Both the position numbers and the translations under genes were made by a program. The notes under the pieces are model-generated. The model did not search any database, was not told where the DNA came from, and worked only from the letters and a program-made list of their open reading frames with translations. A stretch of DNA of 64,000 nt from Microthrixaceae bacterium. GTDB taxonomy: Bacteria > Actinomycetota > Acidimicrobiia > Acidimicrobiales > Microtrichaceae. How positions within the stretch are numbered: position 1 is the stretch's first letter; every line of letters begins with the position of its first letter. Shown piece after piece: positions 22,165 through 31,107 of this stretch. The DNA is taken from contig JADLFH010000052.1 in the NCBI GenBank assembly GCA_020845705.1, positions 1 to 64,000 on the forward strand, written 5' to 3'.

Positions 22165-23628
22165 ATGCTCGTGGCACCGGTGGTGACGGCGAAGAGACGG
22201 ACACCGCTGCACCGAACGGTGTCGGCGGTTCTCCTCGTGGGGGCGGTCATCGGCGCAGCGGTCTTCGTGGGGAGCCGGTTCTTCGAGGACGGCCCGCTCC
22301 ACCCGCAACGCTGGGATGGGCGGGTGCGTGAGCTCGTCGGCTTCGTCGAGGCCACCCGTGGACACCGCTACGTCCACCCCGTCGCGGTCTACTTCCTCTC
22401 GCCCGGCCAGTACAGCGCCGCCATCGGCGCCGCTGAGGACGTGGAGGCGACGGCCGAGGAGCGCACCGACTCGGCTCGCGATGTGGCCGAGCTGCGAGCC
22501 TTGGGCCTCATCGAGGGTGATCCCGACCTGCTGGCGGCGACGAAGGATCTCGCCGACGGCGGAACCCTGGCGTTCTACGACCACGAGCTCGACGTGATCA
22601 ACGTCCGAGGATCCACGATGACCGCCGGGTTGCGCACCACGTTGGTGCACGAGTTGACCCATGCGCTCCAGGACCAGCTCTTCGACGTGGGGGAGCTCCT
22701 GGCGCTGCACGGCGAGAAGGCGGTCGCCGCTCGTTCGGTTCTCGAGGGCGACGCGACGGCCGTCGAGAACGCCTATGTCGAGCAGCTCGGTCCGGTCGAT
22801 CGGGAGGCGTTCGACGCCGAGAGCGCGAAGGCGGGCAACGAGGCCGAATCCAACCTCGAAGAGGTGCCCGAGGTGCTCACCACGCTGTTCGGCATGCCCT
22901 ATGCCCTGGGCCCGGCGTTCGTCGATCTGCTCAACGCCCGGGCCGGGGGTCCCCGCCTCGACCGCGTCGATCGTGTGTACCACGACCTGCCCTCCGGCAC
23001 GGCCGAGCTGTTCGATCCGGCGTCCTACTTCGACGACTTGGACCCAGTGGAGGTGAAAGCACCGTCATTCCCCGACGCGGACGACGACCGGTCCGATGTC
23101 CTGGGTGCAGCGGTCTTGTTCGTGATGCTTGCCGAGCGAATCCCTCCCGCCGACGCTATGGCCGCCGTCGATGGGTGGCTCGGGGATGCCTCGTCGTCGG
23201 GTCGGGTTCGCGACAACGGGAGGCGCCGAGTGTGCGTCCAGGTGAGGACCCGGGTGGCAACCCCCGCCGACGTGGTGGAGTTGACCGACGCGCTCGAAGG
23301 CTGGAAGCGAGCCATGCCGAACCAGGACCTGATCTCGGTGTCGAAGGACCGGCGGCGCAAGACGGTGCTGTTCCGCTCCTGCGACCCGGGCGCGAAGGTC
23401 ACCGTAGGCGTCACCGGAAACTCCCGCGACGCTCTGTTGCTGCCGGTGGCACGCACTCACATCGCCGCGGGACAGATCAACCTGGGCATCCCGCGCGATC
23501 GGGCGTTGTGCGTGGGGACGGAGGTGGCGTCGCGCCTTCGACCCGAGGATCTCGAGGCCGAGGACGTGACCGACGAGCTTCGTGACCGAGTCGGGGAGCT
23601 GATCGCCGAGGCCGTCGCCTCCTGCTGA
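22165..23628 (+). CDS. Membrane-anchored HExxH putative metallopeptidase
   Basis: The 487-residue product has an N-terminal membrane anchor (about residues 18-38) and a large extracytoplasmic part. VHELTHALQDQ at about residue 160 is a zinc-metallopeptidase-type HExxH motif, and a downstream SVLEGDATAVEN gives the acidic third-ligand region seen in related families. It resembles DUF6782/peptidase-like actinobacterial proteins, but no exact family was recognised. Substrate unknown. It stands alone downstream of tRNA-Glu on the opposite strand. Confidence 0.65.
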   Translation: MLVAPVVTAKRRTPLHRTVSAVLLVGAVIGAAVFVGSRFFEDGPLHPQRWDGRVRELVGFVEATRGHRYVHPVAVYFLSPGQYSAAIGAAEDVEATAEERTDSARDVAELRALGLIEGDPDLLAATKDLADGGTLAFYDHELDVINVRGSTMTAGLRTTLVHELTHALQDQLFDVGELLALHGEKAVAARSVLEGDATAVENAYVEQLGPVDREAFDAESAKAGNEAESNLEEVPEVLTTLFGMPYALGPAFVDLLNARAGGPRLDRVDRVYHDLPSGTAELFDPASYFDDLDPVEVKAPSFPDADDDRSDVLGAAVLFVMLAERIPPADAMAAVDGWLGDASSSGRVRDNGRRRVCVQVRTRVATPADVVELTDALEGWKRAMPNQDLISVSKDRRRKTVLFRSCDPGAKVTVGVTGNSRDALLLPVARTHIAAGQINLGIPRDRALCVGTEVASRLRPEDLEAEDVTDELRDRVGELIAEAVASC

Positions 23629-23682
23629 GCAGACCCCGCTCGACCCGCCCGGTTCGGGGGTGGCAGTTCGGGGGGAGGGGCG

Positions 23683-24534
23683 TCAGTCGCCGAGGGCATC
23701 GACTATGTCGGAGAGCAGCCGGCTGAGCCGTCCGTACGCGGCCCACGCTGCGGCGTCGGGCCCGTCGGAATGGCGCATCGGGTCCTCGTCCTCCGCGACG
23801 TCGAGCCGGGTGCCGACGACGAGGCGGAGGTCGTTCACCGCTCGCATCAGCGAAGCCAACCCGTCGGCGTCCAGGTGGGTTTGCTCCAGAGCGTCGGCCA
23901 GTACGGCCAGAGCGGCACGCCGCGACTCGATCAACTCCGTCCTCGCCAGCGCGTCGAAGTCGCGACTTCTCTCCACGTCAGGGCCGTAGGCGGGGGGGAA
24001 GAGGCGGACGACGCTGGGGTCGTCGCTCTCCAGAAGCAGGTCGAGCTCGGCCGACAGCTCCCGGACCATTTCCCGATCGTGGTCGGTCCAGCGCAGTCGG
24101 AAGCCACCGCCCGGGGTGGCGACGACCGTTGCGAACCGAGCGCGGTACGCCCGGTCCAGCAGGTGTGCCAGGCGCTGGAGGAATCCCATCACCTCATGGT
24201 CCCCTGCGGCGTCGGTTCCCGCCAATGCGTCGAGCAACCACAACGCCATCAGGCGAAGCGCCGCGGTCGCCCCGATGAGCGCTTCCAACCCGGCCACGTC
24301 AAGATGGGCCGATTCGAGGGCCATCCGAACCTCGACCGCGGAGCGCGCTGCGAGATCGGCGACCTGCTCAGGGCTCCACTCGATCCCCGTCTCATCCGTA
24401 ACCGAGACCGTGGGAGCGGTCGGGTCGGCCACCGAGGCCGCAGTCCCCTCCGCTGCTGCGATGAACGCCGGCCTGTCCTCTGCCACCACCCGCCACGAGC
24501 CGGGTTCGGTCTCCTCGAACCGGATGTCGCTCAC
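23683..24534 (-). CDS. DUF2017 protein, ClpS-linked
   Basis: A 283-residue mostly helical protein matching DUF2017, which regularly follows clpS in Actinobacteria. Two similar halves are visible: [20 protein letters not shown]-like early and [20 protein letters not shown] late, suggesting an internal duplication. GTG 24534 overlaps the clpS stop (GTGA), so expression is coupled. A role in regulating Clp proteolysis is inference from linkage only. Confidence 0.75.
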   Translation of the reverse strand: MSDIRFEETEPGSWRVVAEDRPAFIAAAEGTAASVADPTAPTVSVTDETGIEWSPEQVADLAARSAVEVRMALESAHLDVAGLEALIGATAALRLMALWLLDALAGTDAAGDHEVMGFLQRLAHLLDRAYRARFATVVATPGGGFRLRWTDHDREMVRELSAELDLLLESDDPSVVRLFPPAYGPDVERSRDFDALARTELIESRRAALAVLADALEQTHLDADGLASLMRAVNDLRLVVGTRLDVAEDEDPMRHSDGPDAAAWAAYGRLSRLLSDIVDALGD

Positions 24535-24830
24535 TTGTCCTGCTGCATCGTCGCCCAAAGCCCGTGTTCCTGGAGGCGGAACACGTCGAGCTCGGCCTTC
24601 TCACGGTCTCCGCTGGAAACGACCGCCTTGCCCTTCAGGTGCACGTCGAGCATCAGCTTGTTCGCCTTGGCCTTCGAGTAGCCGAAGAGCTTCCGGAACA
24701 CGAACGCGACGTACTCCATGAGGTTGATCGGGTCGTTCCACACGATCACCACCCAGGGAAGGTCGAGGTCCTCGGTGACCTCGACCTCGGGATCGGCGGT
24801 CTCGACGGCTTCGGTGGCCGCGGTGCTCAT
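24531..24830 (-). CDS. ClpS adaptor for ClpAP/ClpCP
   Basis: ClpS delivers N-degron substrates to Clp proteases. The 99-residue product has the core motif [19 protein letters not shown], with the [10 protein letters not shown] stretch typical of actinobacterial ClpS, then HLKGKAVV and the C-terminal [10 protein letters not shown]. An acidic N-terminal extension of about 20 residues precedes the core. ATG 24830 overlaps the ctaA stop. Confidence 0.92.
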   Translation of the reverse strand: MSTAATEAVETADPEVEVTEDLDLPWVVIVWNDPINLMEYVAFVFRKLFGYSKAKANKLMLDVHLKGKAVVSSGDREKAELDVFRLQEHGLWATMQQDK

Positions 24831-25762
24831 GCCGGCACCACCGCAGGCGAGATCTCCGGCGACTCGGCGGTTGCTCCCGCAGAGATCTGCGCCACACGAA
24901 GGGTCATCACCCACATGAGCGTGGCGCCCAGCACATGGATCCCCACGAGGAACGCCGGAACGCCGCTGAAGTACTGGACGTATCCCAACGCGCCCTGGGC
25001 CACGGTCACCACGAGAAGATCGACGAGGCGTCGCCCCAGGAGCGGGTCGCGCCCACGGTTGCGCCACGCGGCCACGACCACGCCCAGGACGAAGACCCAA
25101 ACGGTGGCGCTGTGGATTCGCGCCACCCAGACGAGATCGATCGGCAGGCGTCGCAACACCAGATCGCCGCCGTCACGAGCCGCCCCTTCGATGGCCCCGG
25201 GATGGGGCCCCGCGCTTGCCACGAGCGGACCCGACACCAATACGGCCACGCACGCTCCCACCAGCGCCCGTGCCCATCCCGCCCACCGTCGTGGCTCCTC
25301 GTCGTCGGGAGTCGACGATCGGTGCACGAGGACGACCGCAGCGGCCACCAACACCATCGAGACGAGGAAATGCAGGGCCACGACGGAGTACTCGAGGTCG
25401 CTGCGCACGACGAACGCGCCGATGACGATCTGGGCGAGCACCCCGACCACGAGCCCCAACGACCACCGGGTGAGGTCCCTTCGGCGCGGAATCCGAACTA
25501 CAGAGCCCGCCACCGCCACGATCACCGCCACCGAGACGACCCCCGTGATGAGTCGGTTAACGAACTCGATCATGGCGTGATACTCCAGGGGCGCCACCAC
25601 GCGTCCCTCGGCACATGTCGGCCACTCGGTGCAGCCCAGCCCCGAGCCGGTCAGTCGCACCGCGGCGCCGGTGACGATGATGGCGCAGAGGGCCCACAAC
25701 GACAGCACGCACATGCGTCGGTAGGCGTCGGGGCTCCGAAGGGCGGAGGGCGATGCGCTCAC
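24827..25762 (-). CDS. Heme A synthase CtaA (Cox15)
   Basis: CtaA oxidises heme O to heme A for cytochrome oxidase. The 311-residue product has eight predicted membrane helices, the extracytoplasmic cysteine pair in GCTEWPTC, and conserved histidines in [20 protein letters not shown] and [10 protein letters not shown]. It lies back to back with ctaB, and the oxidase operon follows, so the whole aa3 pathway is local. The clpS coupling downstream is a recurring actinobacterial neighbour pair and not obviously functional. Confidence 0.92.
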   Translation of the reverse strand: MSASPSALRSPDAYRRMCVLSLWALCAIIVTGAAVRLTGSGLGCTEWPTCAEGRVVAPLEYHAMIEFVNRLITGVVSVAVIVAVAGSVVRIPRRRDLTRWSLGLVVGVLAQIVIGAFVVRSDLEYSVVALHFLVSMVLVAAAVVLVHRSSTPDDEEPRRWAGWARALVGACVAVLVSGPLVASAGPHPGAIEGAARDGGDLVLRRLPIDLVWVARIHSATVWVFVLGVVVAAWRNRGRDPLLGRRLVDLLVVTVAQGALGYVQYFSGVPAFLVGIHVLGATLMWVMTLRVAQISAGATAESPEISPAVVPA

Positions 25763-25847
25763 CGCTCCACTGTGCCAACGCCCCGATACCGGAGGCCAGC
25801 CGCCTCACCTTGGATGATCGCGGGGGGCGGCCATAGCCTGACCGGCG

Positions 25848-26750
25848 GTGTCACAGGCTGTTCCGGCTCTTTCGACGCGCTCTGCGGTGTCTCGCATCGG
25901 TGCGTACGTTGCGTTGACCAAGCCGCGCATCATCGAACTGCTGCTGATCACCACGGTTCCCACGATGGTGGTGGCGGCGGGGGGCGTCCCCTCCCTTTGG
26001 CTGATGGTGGCCACGGTCGTGGGCGGCACGCTGGCCGCAGGTGGTGCCAACGCCATGAACATGTACGTCGATCGCGACATCGACGCCGTGATGGAGCGCA
26101 CCCGGGGTCGCCCCCTGGTCACCGGAGCGGTAACGCCACGCGCCGCGATCGTCTTCGCGATCGGCATCGAGGTGTTCGCGTTCTTCTGGCTCTGGGGGTT
26201 CGTGAACCTCCTGTCGGCCCTGCTGGCCGTGGCCGCCACCGCCTTCTACGTGTTCGTCTACACGTTGTGGCTCAAGCGAAGCTCCACCTCCAACATCGTC
26301 ATCGGTGGCGCGGCGGGCGCGGCACCGGTGCTCATCGGGTGGGCTGCGGTCACGGGCCGGCTCGACCTGGCACCGTGGGTGTTGTTCGCCATGATCTTCG
26401 TGTGGACTCCGCCGCACTTCTGGGCGCTGGCCATCAAGTACAAGGACGACTACGCCGGCGTGAACGTGCCGATGTTGCCGTCGGTTGCCGGTGAGCGGGT
26501 CGTGGCAGTGCGGATCCTTCTCTACACCGTGGTGTTGTGCGCGCTGTCGTTCATTCTGGCGCCGGTGGCCGATCTTGGTGTGATCTACCTGGCGTGCGCC
26601 TCCGTGTTGGCCGTGGTCTACCTGGGTCTGACGGTGGAGTTGTTGCGTCGATCGACGACGAAAACCGCCATGCGGCTCTTCTCGTTCTCGATCACATACG
26701 TGACGCTGCTCTTCAGCGCCATGGCCGTGGACGCACTGGTGTTCGGGTGA
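25848..26750 (+). CDS. Heme O synthase CtaB (protoheme IX farnesyltransferase)
   Basis: CtaB adds a farnesyl group to heme B to make heme O. The 300-residue membrane protein has the UbiA-type motifs NMYVDRDIDAVMERTRGRPL and YTLWLKRSSTSNIVIGGAAG, and the YKDDYAGVNVPMLP loop. About nine hydrophobic helices are visible. GTG 25848 is the first reasonable start. It precedes the oxidase operon on the same strand. Confidence 0.95.
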   Translation: MSQAVPALSTRSAVSRIGAYVALTKPRIIELLLITTVPTMVVAAGGVPSLWLMVATVVGGTLAAGGANAMNMYVDRDIDAVMERTRGRPLVTGAVTPRAAIVFAIGIEVFAFFWLWGFVNLLSALLAVAATAFYVFVYTLWLKRSSTSNIVIGGAAGAAPVLIGWAAVTGRLDLAPWVLFAMIFVWTPPHFWALAIKYKDDYAGVNVPMLPSVAGERVVAVRILLYTVVLCALSFILAPVADLGVIYLACASVLAVVYLGLTVELLRRSTTKTAMRLFSFSITYVTLLFSAMAVDALVFG

Positions 26751-26850
26751 TTCCCGCCGAGGATTTTCCTCATGGTCCCGATCGACGGATAGTGTCCGCA
26801 CCCGACGCCCATCCGAGCGTGCTCGGCGACGACGAGGTCTCTCTCACGAC

Positions 26851-28407
26851 ATGGCGATGACCGACACATCACCGGAGATCGACACGAAAGCGGTTGTCGA
26901 TCCCTCCCATTCAGAAGTTGTCCGCAAGACCGAGCCGACTGCCTTCGAGCGTGTCGTCGGCTCCGGAGATCACCGCATCATCGGCCGATGGTTCATCGGC
27001 GCCTCTCTGGCCTTCCTGGCAGCGGGGACTGTGTTGTCGGTGCTTGTCGACCTCGACACCGCCACCGACCAGTCGCTGTTCAGACCCGACATCACAGCTC
27101 GGATGATCATGAACGAGCAGGTGGCGTTGCTGCTGTTGGGCATAGTGCCCCTGCTGTTGGGCCTGGCCATCGCAGTGGTACCGGCTCAGGTCGGCTCCGC
27201 CGCAATCGCCTTCCCACGGGCGGCCGCGGCGTCTCTGTGGAGCTGGCTGGGCGCCTCGATCATCTTCATCGTCTCGGTGGTAACCGACGGTTCCTACGGG
27301 GGTGGGATCGACAAGACCGCGCGACTCGGCAATGTCGCGGTGGGCGCGATCATGCTGTCGCTGTGTCTGGCCGCGGTCTGCGTGGCCGTCACGGTCCTGG
27401 GCCACCGACCACGTGGATTGTCGCTCGACAAGGTGCCGTTCTTCTCCTTCTCGATGCTGGTGACGTCCACCATCCTGGTTCTCACGCTGCCGGCGTCGCT
27501 GGCGCACGTGGCACTCGGTCAGATCACCGCCGCCGACGGCGAGGCGCTGGCCACCGTCACCTACGTGAACGGGCTCTCGTGGCTGTTCTCGGCGCCGACG
27601 CTGTTCGTGTTGTTCATCCCGATCTTGGGCATCGTCGCCGATGTGGCCGCCACCGCGGTGGGTATGGCCTTACGTGGCAGGGGACTTGTGCAGGTCTGCA
27701 TTGGTCTGGCCGGCCTGGTCTCCTACGGCGCCTGGGCGCAGGGTGCCGCCGCACGCTCGACGCTGGTGTGGGCGGCCCTGGTCGTCGGTGCCGCCCTTCC
27801 GCTTCTCGGCGCACTCGGGGCCGTCGGCGACACGCTGCGCCAAGCAAAGCCGAAGCTGATGTCACCCCTCGCCTTCGGGCTTCTGGCGGTGGTCGTGTCC
27901 CTGCTCGGCGCAGGGATCGGGCTGCTTCTCGTGATCCACTCCATCGGAGACGGCGAGATCGGCAACATCCACGCAGACCTTGTCGGCACGGCCCAGTTGC
28001 GGATCGTGGTCGGTGCGGCGGCGATCGCAGCGTTGGGGGGCCTCTTCTACTGGGGCCGGATCGCTTTCGGTGCGGTTCTACCCGAGATGCCCGGCAAGGG
28101 CTTGGCGCTACTCGCCACGGCGGCCGTCACCCTCTGGGGTGTGCCGTGGCTGGTGGCCGGCATCTCTCCGATGGAGGCGAGCATCGCGGCGTGGCTCGCC
28201 GCGGCAGGCGGAGTGATCCTCGCCTTGGCGGTGCTGGTCGGGATGGGTGCAACCATCCTCGCCCGGCGCCAGGCCGCGGGCGGTGAGGGCCCCTCGGAGA
28301 GCGAGTGGGGCAGCGGCGCAACTCTGGAATGGCGTGCCGACTTGGCAGCCGGCGTGGAGCTCGTCGAGGGCCCTTATCCACTGCTCGACGGAAAGGACGC
28401 ATCCTGA
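26851..28407 (+). CDS. Subunit I-like oxidase protein lacking metal ligands
   Basis: This 518-residue membrane protein aligns without gaps over long stretches with CtaD of the same window, yet all metal ligands in those stretches are replaced. GHPEVY of CtaD corresponds to SAPTLF (A248 for the CuB His), WAHHMF to WAQGAA (Q297, G298), and AHFHYVL to TAQLRIV (A381, L383). The low-spin heme His of MHG falls at MNE. The scaffold remains, for example VPAQVGSAAIAFPRAAAASLW against [21 protein letters not shown]-like sequence. It cannot be a heme-copper oxidase as written. It is followed at once by a subunit III-like gene and sits at the head of the cox operon. A structural, assembly or transport role is possible. 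Confidence 0.8.
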   Translation: MAMTDTSPEIDTKAVVDPSHSEVVRKTEPTAFERVVGSGDHRIIGRWFIGASLAFLAAGTVLSVLVDLDTATDQSLFRPDITARMIMNEQVALLLLGIVPLLLGLAIAVVPAQVGSAAIAFPRAAAASLWSWLGASIIFIVSVVTDGSYGGGIDKTARLGNVAVGAIMLSLCLAAVCVAVTVLGHRPRGLSLDKVPFFSFSMLVTSTILVLTLPASLAHVALGQITAADGEALATVTYVNGLSWLFSAPTLFVLFIPILGIVADVAATAVGMALRGRGLVQVCIGLAGLVSYGAWAQGAAARSTLVWAALVVGAALPLLGALGAVGDTLRQAKPKLMSPLAFGLLAVVVSLLGAGIGLLLVIHSIGDGEIGNIHADLVGTAQLRIVVGAAAIAALGGLFYWGRIAFGAVLPEMPGKGLALLATAAVTLWGVPWLVAGISPMEASIAAWLAAAGGVILALAVLVGMGATILARRQAAGGEGPSESEWGSGATLEWRADLAAGVELVEGPYPLLDGKDAS

Positions 28408-28994
28408 TGTCGTCGTTGGCAACCATTCCGGTCGGGGTTGCACCGGGTGTCGAACCAAGGCGGCGGCAGCTGCTGTTAGCCTCGACGTTCGCGGCGGGTG
28501 GCTCCGCTGTGCTGGTTCTGACGCTGTTGGGTGCCTACCTGCAACAACGCAGCGCCGTGGGCGACGCGTGGCTGGCCGAGAACAACATCCCGCTCACGCA
28601 GCCGACGATGCAGCTCTTCACGCTGTTGATGAGCATGTTCACCGTGCAGTGGGCGGTCTATGCCATCGCCCGCGATCAGCGGGGCTACGCGTACCTGGCC
28701 GCCGGGCTCTCCATCATGTTGGGACTCGCGTTCATCAACCAGACGTGGTTCCTCTACACCCGGGTCGAGCTCCCTCTGGACTCCACCGAGGGTCCCCTGT
28801 TCTACGCCGCCACGGGTGCGCACCTCGCGATGTTGGGCGCCGCCATCGTGTTGCTCGGTCTGAACACGTTGCGCTCGCTTCTGGGCGCGATGTCGAGTCG
28901 CCGCCCCGACGGGTTTGCCGCCGCGGCGATCTACTGGCACGTCATGGCAGGTCTGTACTTCGCGATCTGGCTCGGCGTGTACGTCCTGAAGTAG
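28407..28994 (+). CDS. Subunit III-like membrane protein
   Basis: A 195-residue protein with about five helices that resembles CtaE of this window: GPLFYAATGAHLAMLGAAIV matches the SAFYTLTGFHGVHVTLGI region, and AAIYWHVMAGLYFAIWLGVY matches GLYWHFVDVIWIVIFTVIY. It is therefore a diverged heme-copper oxidase subunit III family member. Its ATG overlaps the preceding subunit I-like stop (TGATG), so the two were probably kept as a pair and may form a complex. Confidence 0.75.
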   Translation: MSSLATIPVGVAPGVEPRRRQLLLASTFAAGGSAVLVLTLLGAYLQQRSAVGDAWLAENNIPLTQPTMQLFTLLMSMFTVQWAVYAIARDQRGYAYLAAGLSIMLGLAFINQTWFLYTRVELPLDSTEGPLFYAATGAHLAMLGAAIVLLGLNTLRSLLGAMSSRRPDGFAAAAIYWHVMAGLYFAIWLGVYVLK

Positions 28995-29022
28995 GCCCAC
29001 CAACCTCCAACGGAACAGAACC

Positions 29023-29877
29023 TTGATCACCACAGGATCCAAGCTCTTCTTCGCCCTGGCCGGCGCCGCGTTCCTCGCGGCCGTCGTCTATGGCGTCATC
29101 ACCAACGGCATCGACCACGGCGGCATTGTGTCGGTCCTCAGCGGCGACGGCGCAGTCGACGCCCTGTTGGGGCCGATCACATTCGGCTACAAGGGTGGCG
29201 TCGGCGATCATGTCGGCTACGCCATCCTCATGGGCTTCGCCGGAGCCTCCTTCGGGTTGGGTTTCGCCACTTCGGCGTTTCGTGACGCCGACGCCGAGGC
29301 GCTCGCGCAGCTCGATGGTGTCGAGGCCGCCGCCACCGCTGTGCCCACCACGGCGCTCAACGCCTGGCCGTTCGTGGGGGCCCTAGCCGCCATGGCGGTG
29401 GTCGTGGGGCTCGCAACATCGTCGGTCCTGTTCATCATCGGCTGTTCCGCCCTGGTGGTCGTCGCCGTCGAGTGGACCATCTCGAGCTGGGCGGAGAATC
29501 GCACGGTGGATCAGACGGCGAACCGCCTCATCCGCAACCGGATCATGCTTCCCATCGAGGTGCCCGTGGGCGCCGTCCTGTTGGCCGTTGCCCTCGTCTA
29601 CTGCATCTCGCGGATCCTCCTCGCCGTGTCCGAGGCGGGTGCCGTCTGGGTCGCACTAGTGCTCGCCGCGTTGATAATGGGTGTGGCCGTGCTGCTCAAC
29701 TCACGTCCTCAGATGAAGCGGTCGCTGGTCGTCGGGGTGTTGGTGGTTGGTGCTGTGGTGGTCCTTGCGGTGGGCATCGTCGGGGCCGTCATCGGTCCCC
29801 GCAGCGTCGAGCGCCACGGACCGCTTGAAGGCGCAGCCCCCAGCGCGACTACCTCGGCCCCGGGCCAGGAAGGCTGA
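29023..29877 (+). CDS. Multi-pass membrane protein of the oxidase operon
   Basis: The 284-residue product has about seven hydrophobic segments and short soluble loops; the loop SSWAENRTVDQTANRLIRNR between helices is the most distinctive. No catalytic motif or heme-binding histidine pattern was recognised. It lies between the degenerate subunit I/III pair and ctaC, four bases before ctaC, so it is in the same transcription unit. The start is TTG 29023, with AACGGAAC as a weak ribosome site upstream. Confidence 0.6.
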   Translation: MITTGSKLFFALAGAAFLAAVVYGVITNGIDHGGIVSVLSGDGAVDALLGPITFGYKGGVGDHVGYAILMGFAGASFGLGFATSAFRDADAEALAQLDGVEAAATAVPTTALNAWPFVGALAAMAVVVGLATSSVLFIIGCSALVVVAVEWTISSWAENRTVDQTANRLIRNRIMLPIEVPVGAVLLAVALVYCISRILLAVSEAGAVWVALVLAALIMGVAVLLNSRPQMKRSLVVGVLVVGAVVVLAVGIVGAVIGPRSVERHGPLEGAAPSATTSAPGQEG

Positions 29878-29880
29878 TCG

Positions 29881-31092
29881 ATGGCTTCAACCACCCCCGA
29901 TCGCTCCCACACGCGTGGCTATGTCATAGCGGGCGTCCTCACGGCGTTGATGGTCGTCGGAACGCTCCTGTTGCTCCGCAACATCACCGACGTCGCCGGC
30001 CACCCGCTCAACACGCTGCGCCCCCTCGGCGATCAGGCACGGAAGATCGACGATCTGGTGGTGCCGGTCTTCGCCGTCGCCGGCATCGTGTTCGTGCTGG
30101 TCGAGGGCGGGGTCATCTTCCTGATCGCCCGTTTCCGACGCCGCAGCGACGACGCCGATGGCGAAGGCGATCCGGTGCAGATCCACGGCAACTCGAGCCT
30201 CGAATGGGCGTGGACCGCCGTTCCCGCCCTGATCCTCGCCGTGATCGCAGCGTTCAACGTGGCGGCCATCTGGGACCTCGAAGGAGATGCCCAGAACGCG
30301 GAGATGAACGTGGAGGTCGTGGGCCAACAGTGGTGGTGGGAGTTCCGCTACGACACCAACGAGGACGGCAAACCCGACGTGATCACGGCGAACCAACTGG
30401 TGATTCCCGCCGACACCACGGTGGGCGTGAACATCCGCTCCAACGACGTGATCCACTCCTTCTGGATCCCCACCCTCAACGGCAAGCGCGACGCCGTGCC
30501 CGGACGTGTCCACAAGATCGCCCTCCACGCCGACAAGCCGGGCATCTACGAGGGCCAGTGCACCGAGTACTGCGGGCTCTCCCACGGCTACATGCGCATG
30601 CAGGTGAAGGCGCTGACCAAGGCCGACTACGAGAAGTGGCTGGACAACCAGCTCGACGGGCCGGTCGAACCGAAGGCCGACACCCCGGCCGCCGAGGGCA
30701 AGGCGATCTTCAACACGAAGTGCGCGAGCTGTCACCAGATCGACGGCTACGACACCTCGGGGGCGCCCACGGCGTCGGGTGAGCCCGACCCCGAATACGG
30801 CGGCGCGGATCATCCCCTGGTTTCCGGCAACGCGCCGAACCTGACCCACCTGATGAGCCGCGACCACTTCGCCGGCGGCATGTTCCCCCTCTACGACAGC
30901 TACGACGAGGGCGCTGCGCGAACCTCGGCGATGCCCAGTGGGGATCCGAGCCAGGGCGAGCTCGGCGACTGGCTGCGCGATCCGCCCGGCAAGAAACCCA
31001 TGGCTTCGGATCGTGCCCGGGGTATGCCGAACCTGAACCTGTCCGAAGACGAGATCGACAAGCTCGTCGCCTACCTGACCACCCTCAAGTAG
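29881..31092 (+). CDS. Cytochrome c oxidase subunit II with fused cytochrome c
   Basis: Two N-terminal membrane helices are followed by the CuA domain: WWWEFRY for electron entry, and the CuA ligands in GQCTEYCGLSHGYM with the upstream His in VIHSFWIP. After about residue 265 a C-terminal cytochrome c domain carries the heme motif CASCH and a likely distal Met near GMPNLNLS. This is the caa3-type fusion, so electrons pass from the attached cytochrome to CuA and on to CtaD. ATG 29881 opens the oxidase proper. Confidence 0.95.
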   Translation: MASTTPDRSHTRGYVIAGVLTALMVVGTLLLLRNITDVAGHPLNTLRPLGDQARKIDDLVVPVFAVAGIVFVLVEGGVIFLIARFRRRSDDADGEGDPVQIHGNSSLEWAWTAVPALILAVIAAFNVAAIWDLEGDAQNAEMNVEVVGQQWWWEFRYDTNEDGKPDVITANQLVIPADTTVGVNIRSNDVIHSFWIPTLNGKRDAVPGRVHKIALHADKPGIYEGQCTEYCGLSHGYMRMQVKALTKADYEKWLDNQLDGPVEPKADTPAAEGKAIFNTKCASCHQIDGYDTSGAPTASGEPDPEYGGADHPLVSGNAPNLTHLMSRDHFAGGMFPLYDSYDEGAARTSAMPSGDPSQGELGDWLRDPPGKKPMASDRARGMPNLNLSEDEIDKLVAYLTTLK

Positions 31093-31107
31093 CGAGGCCG
31101 AGGATCC

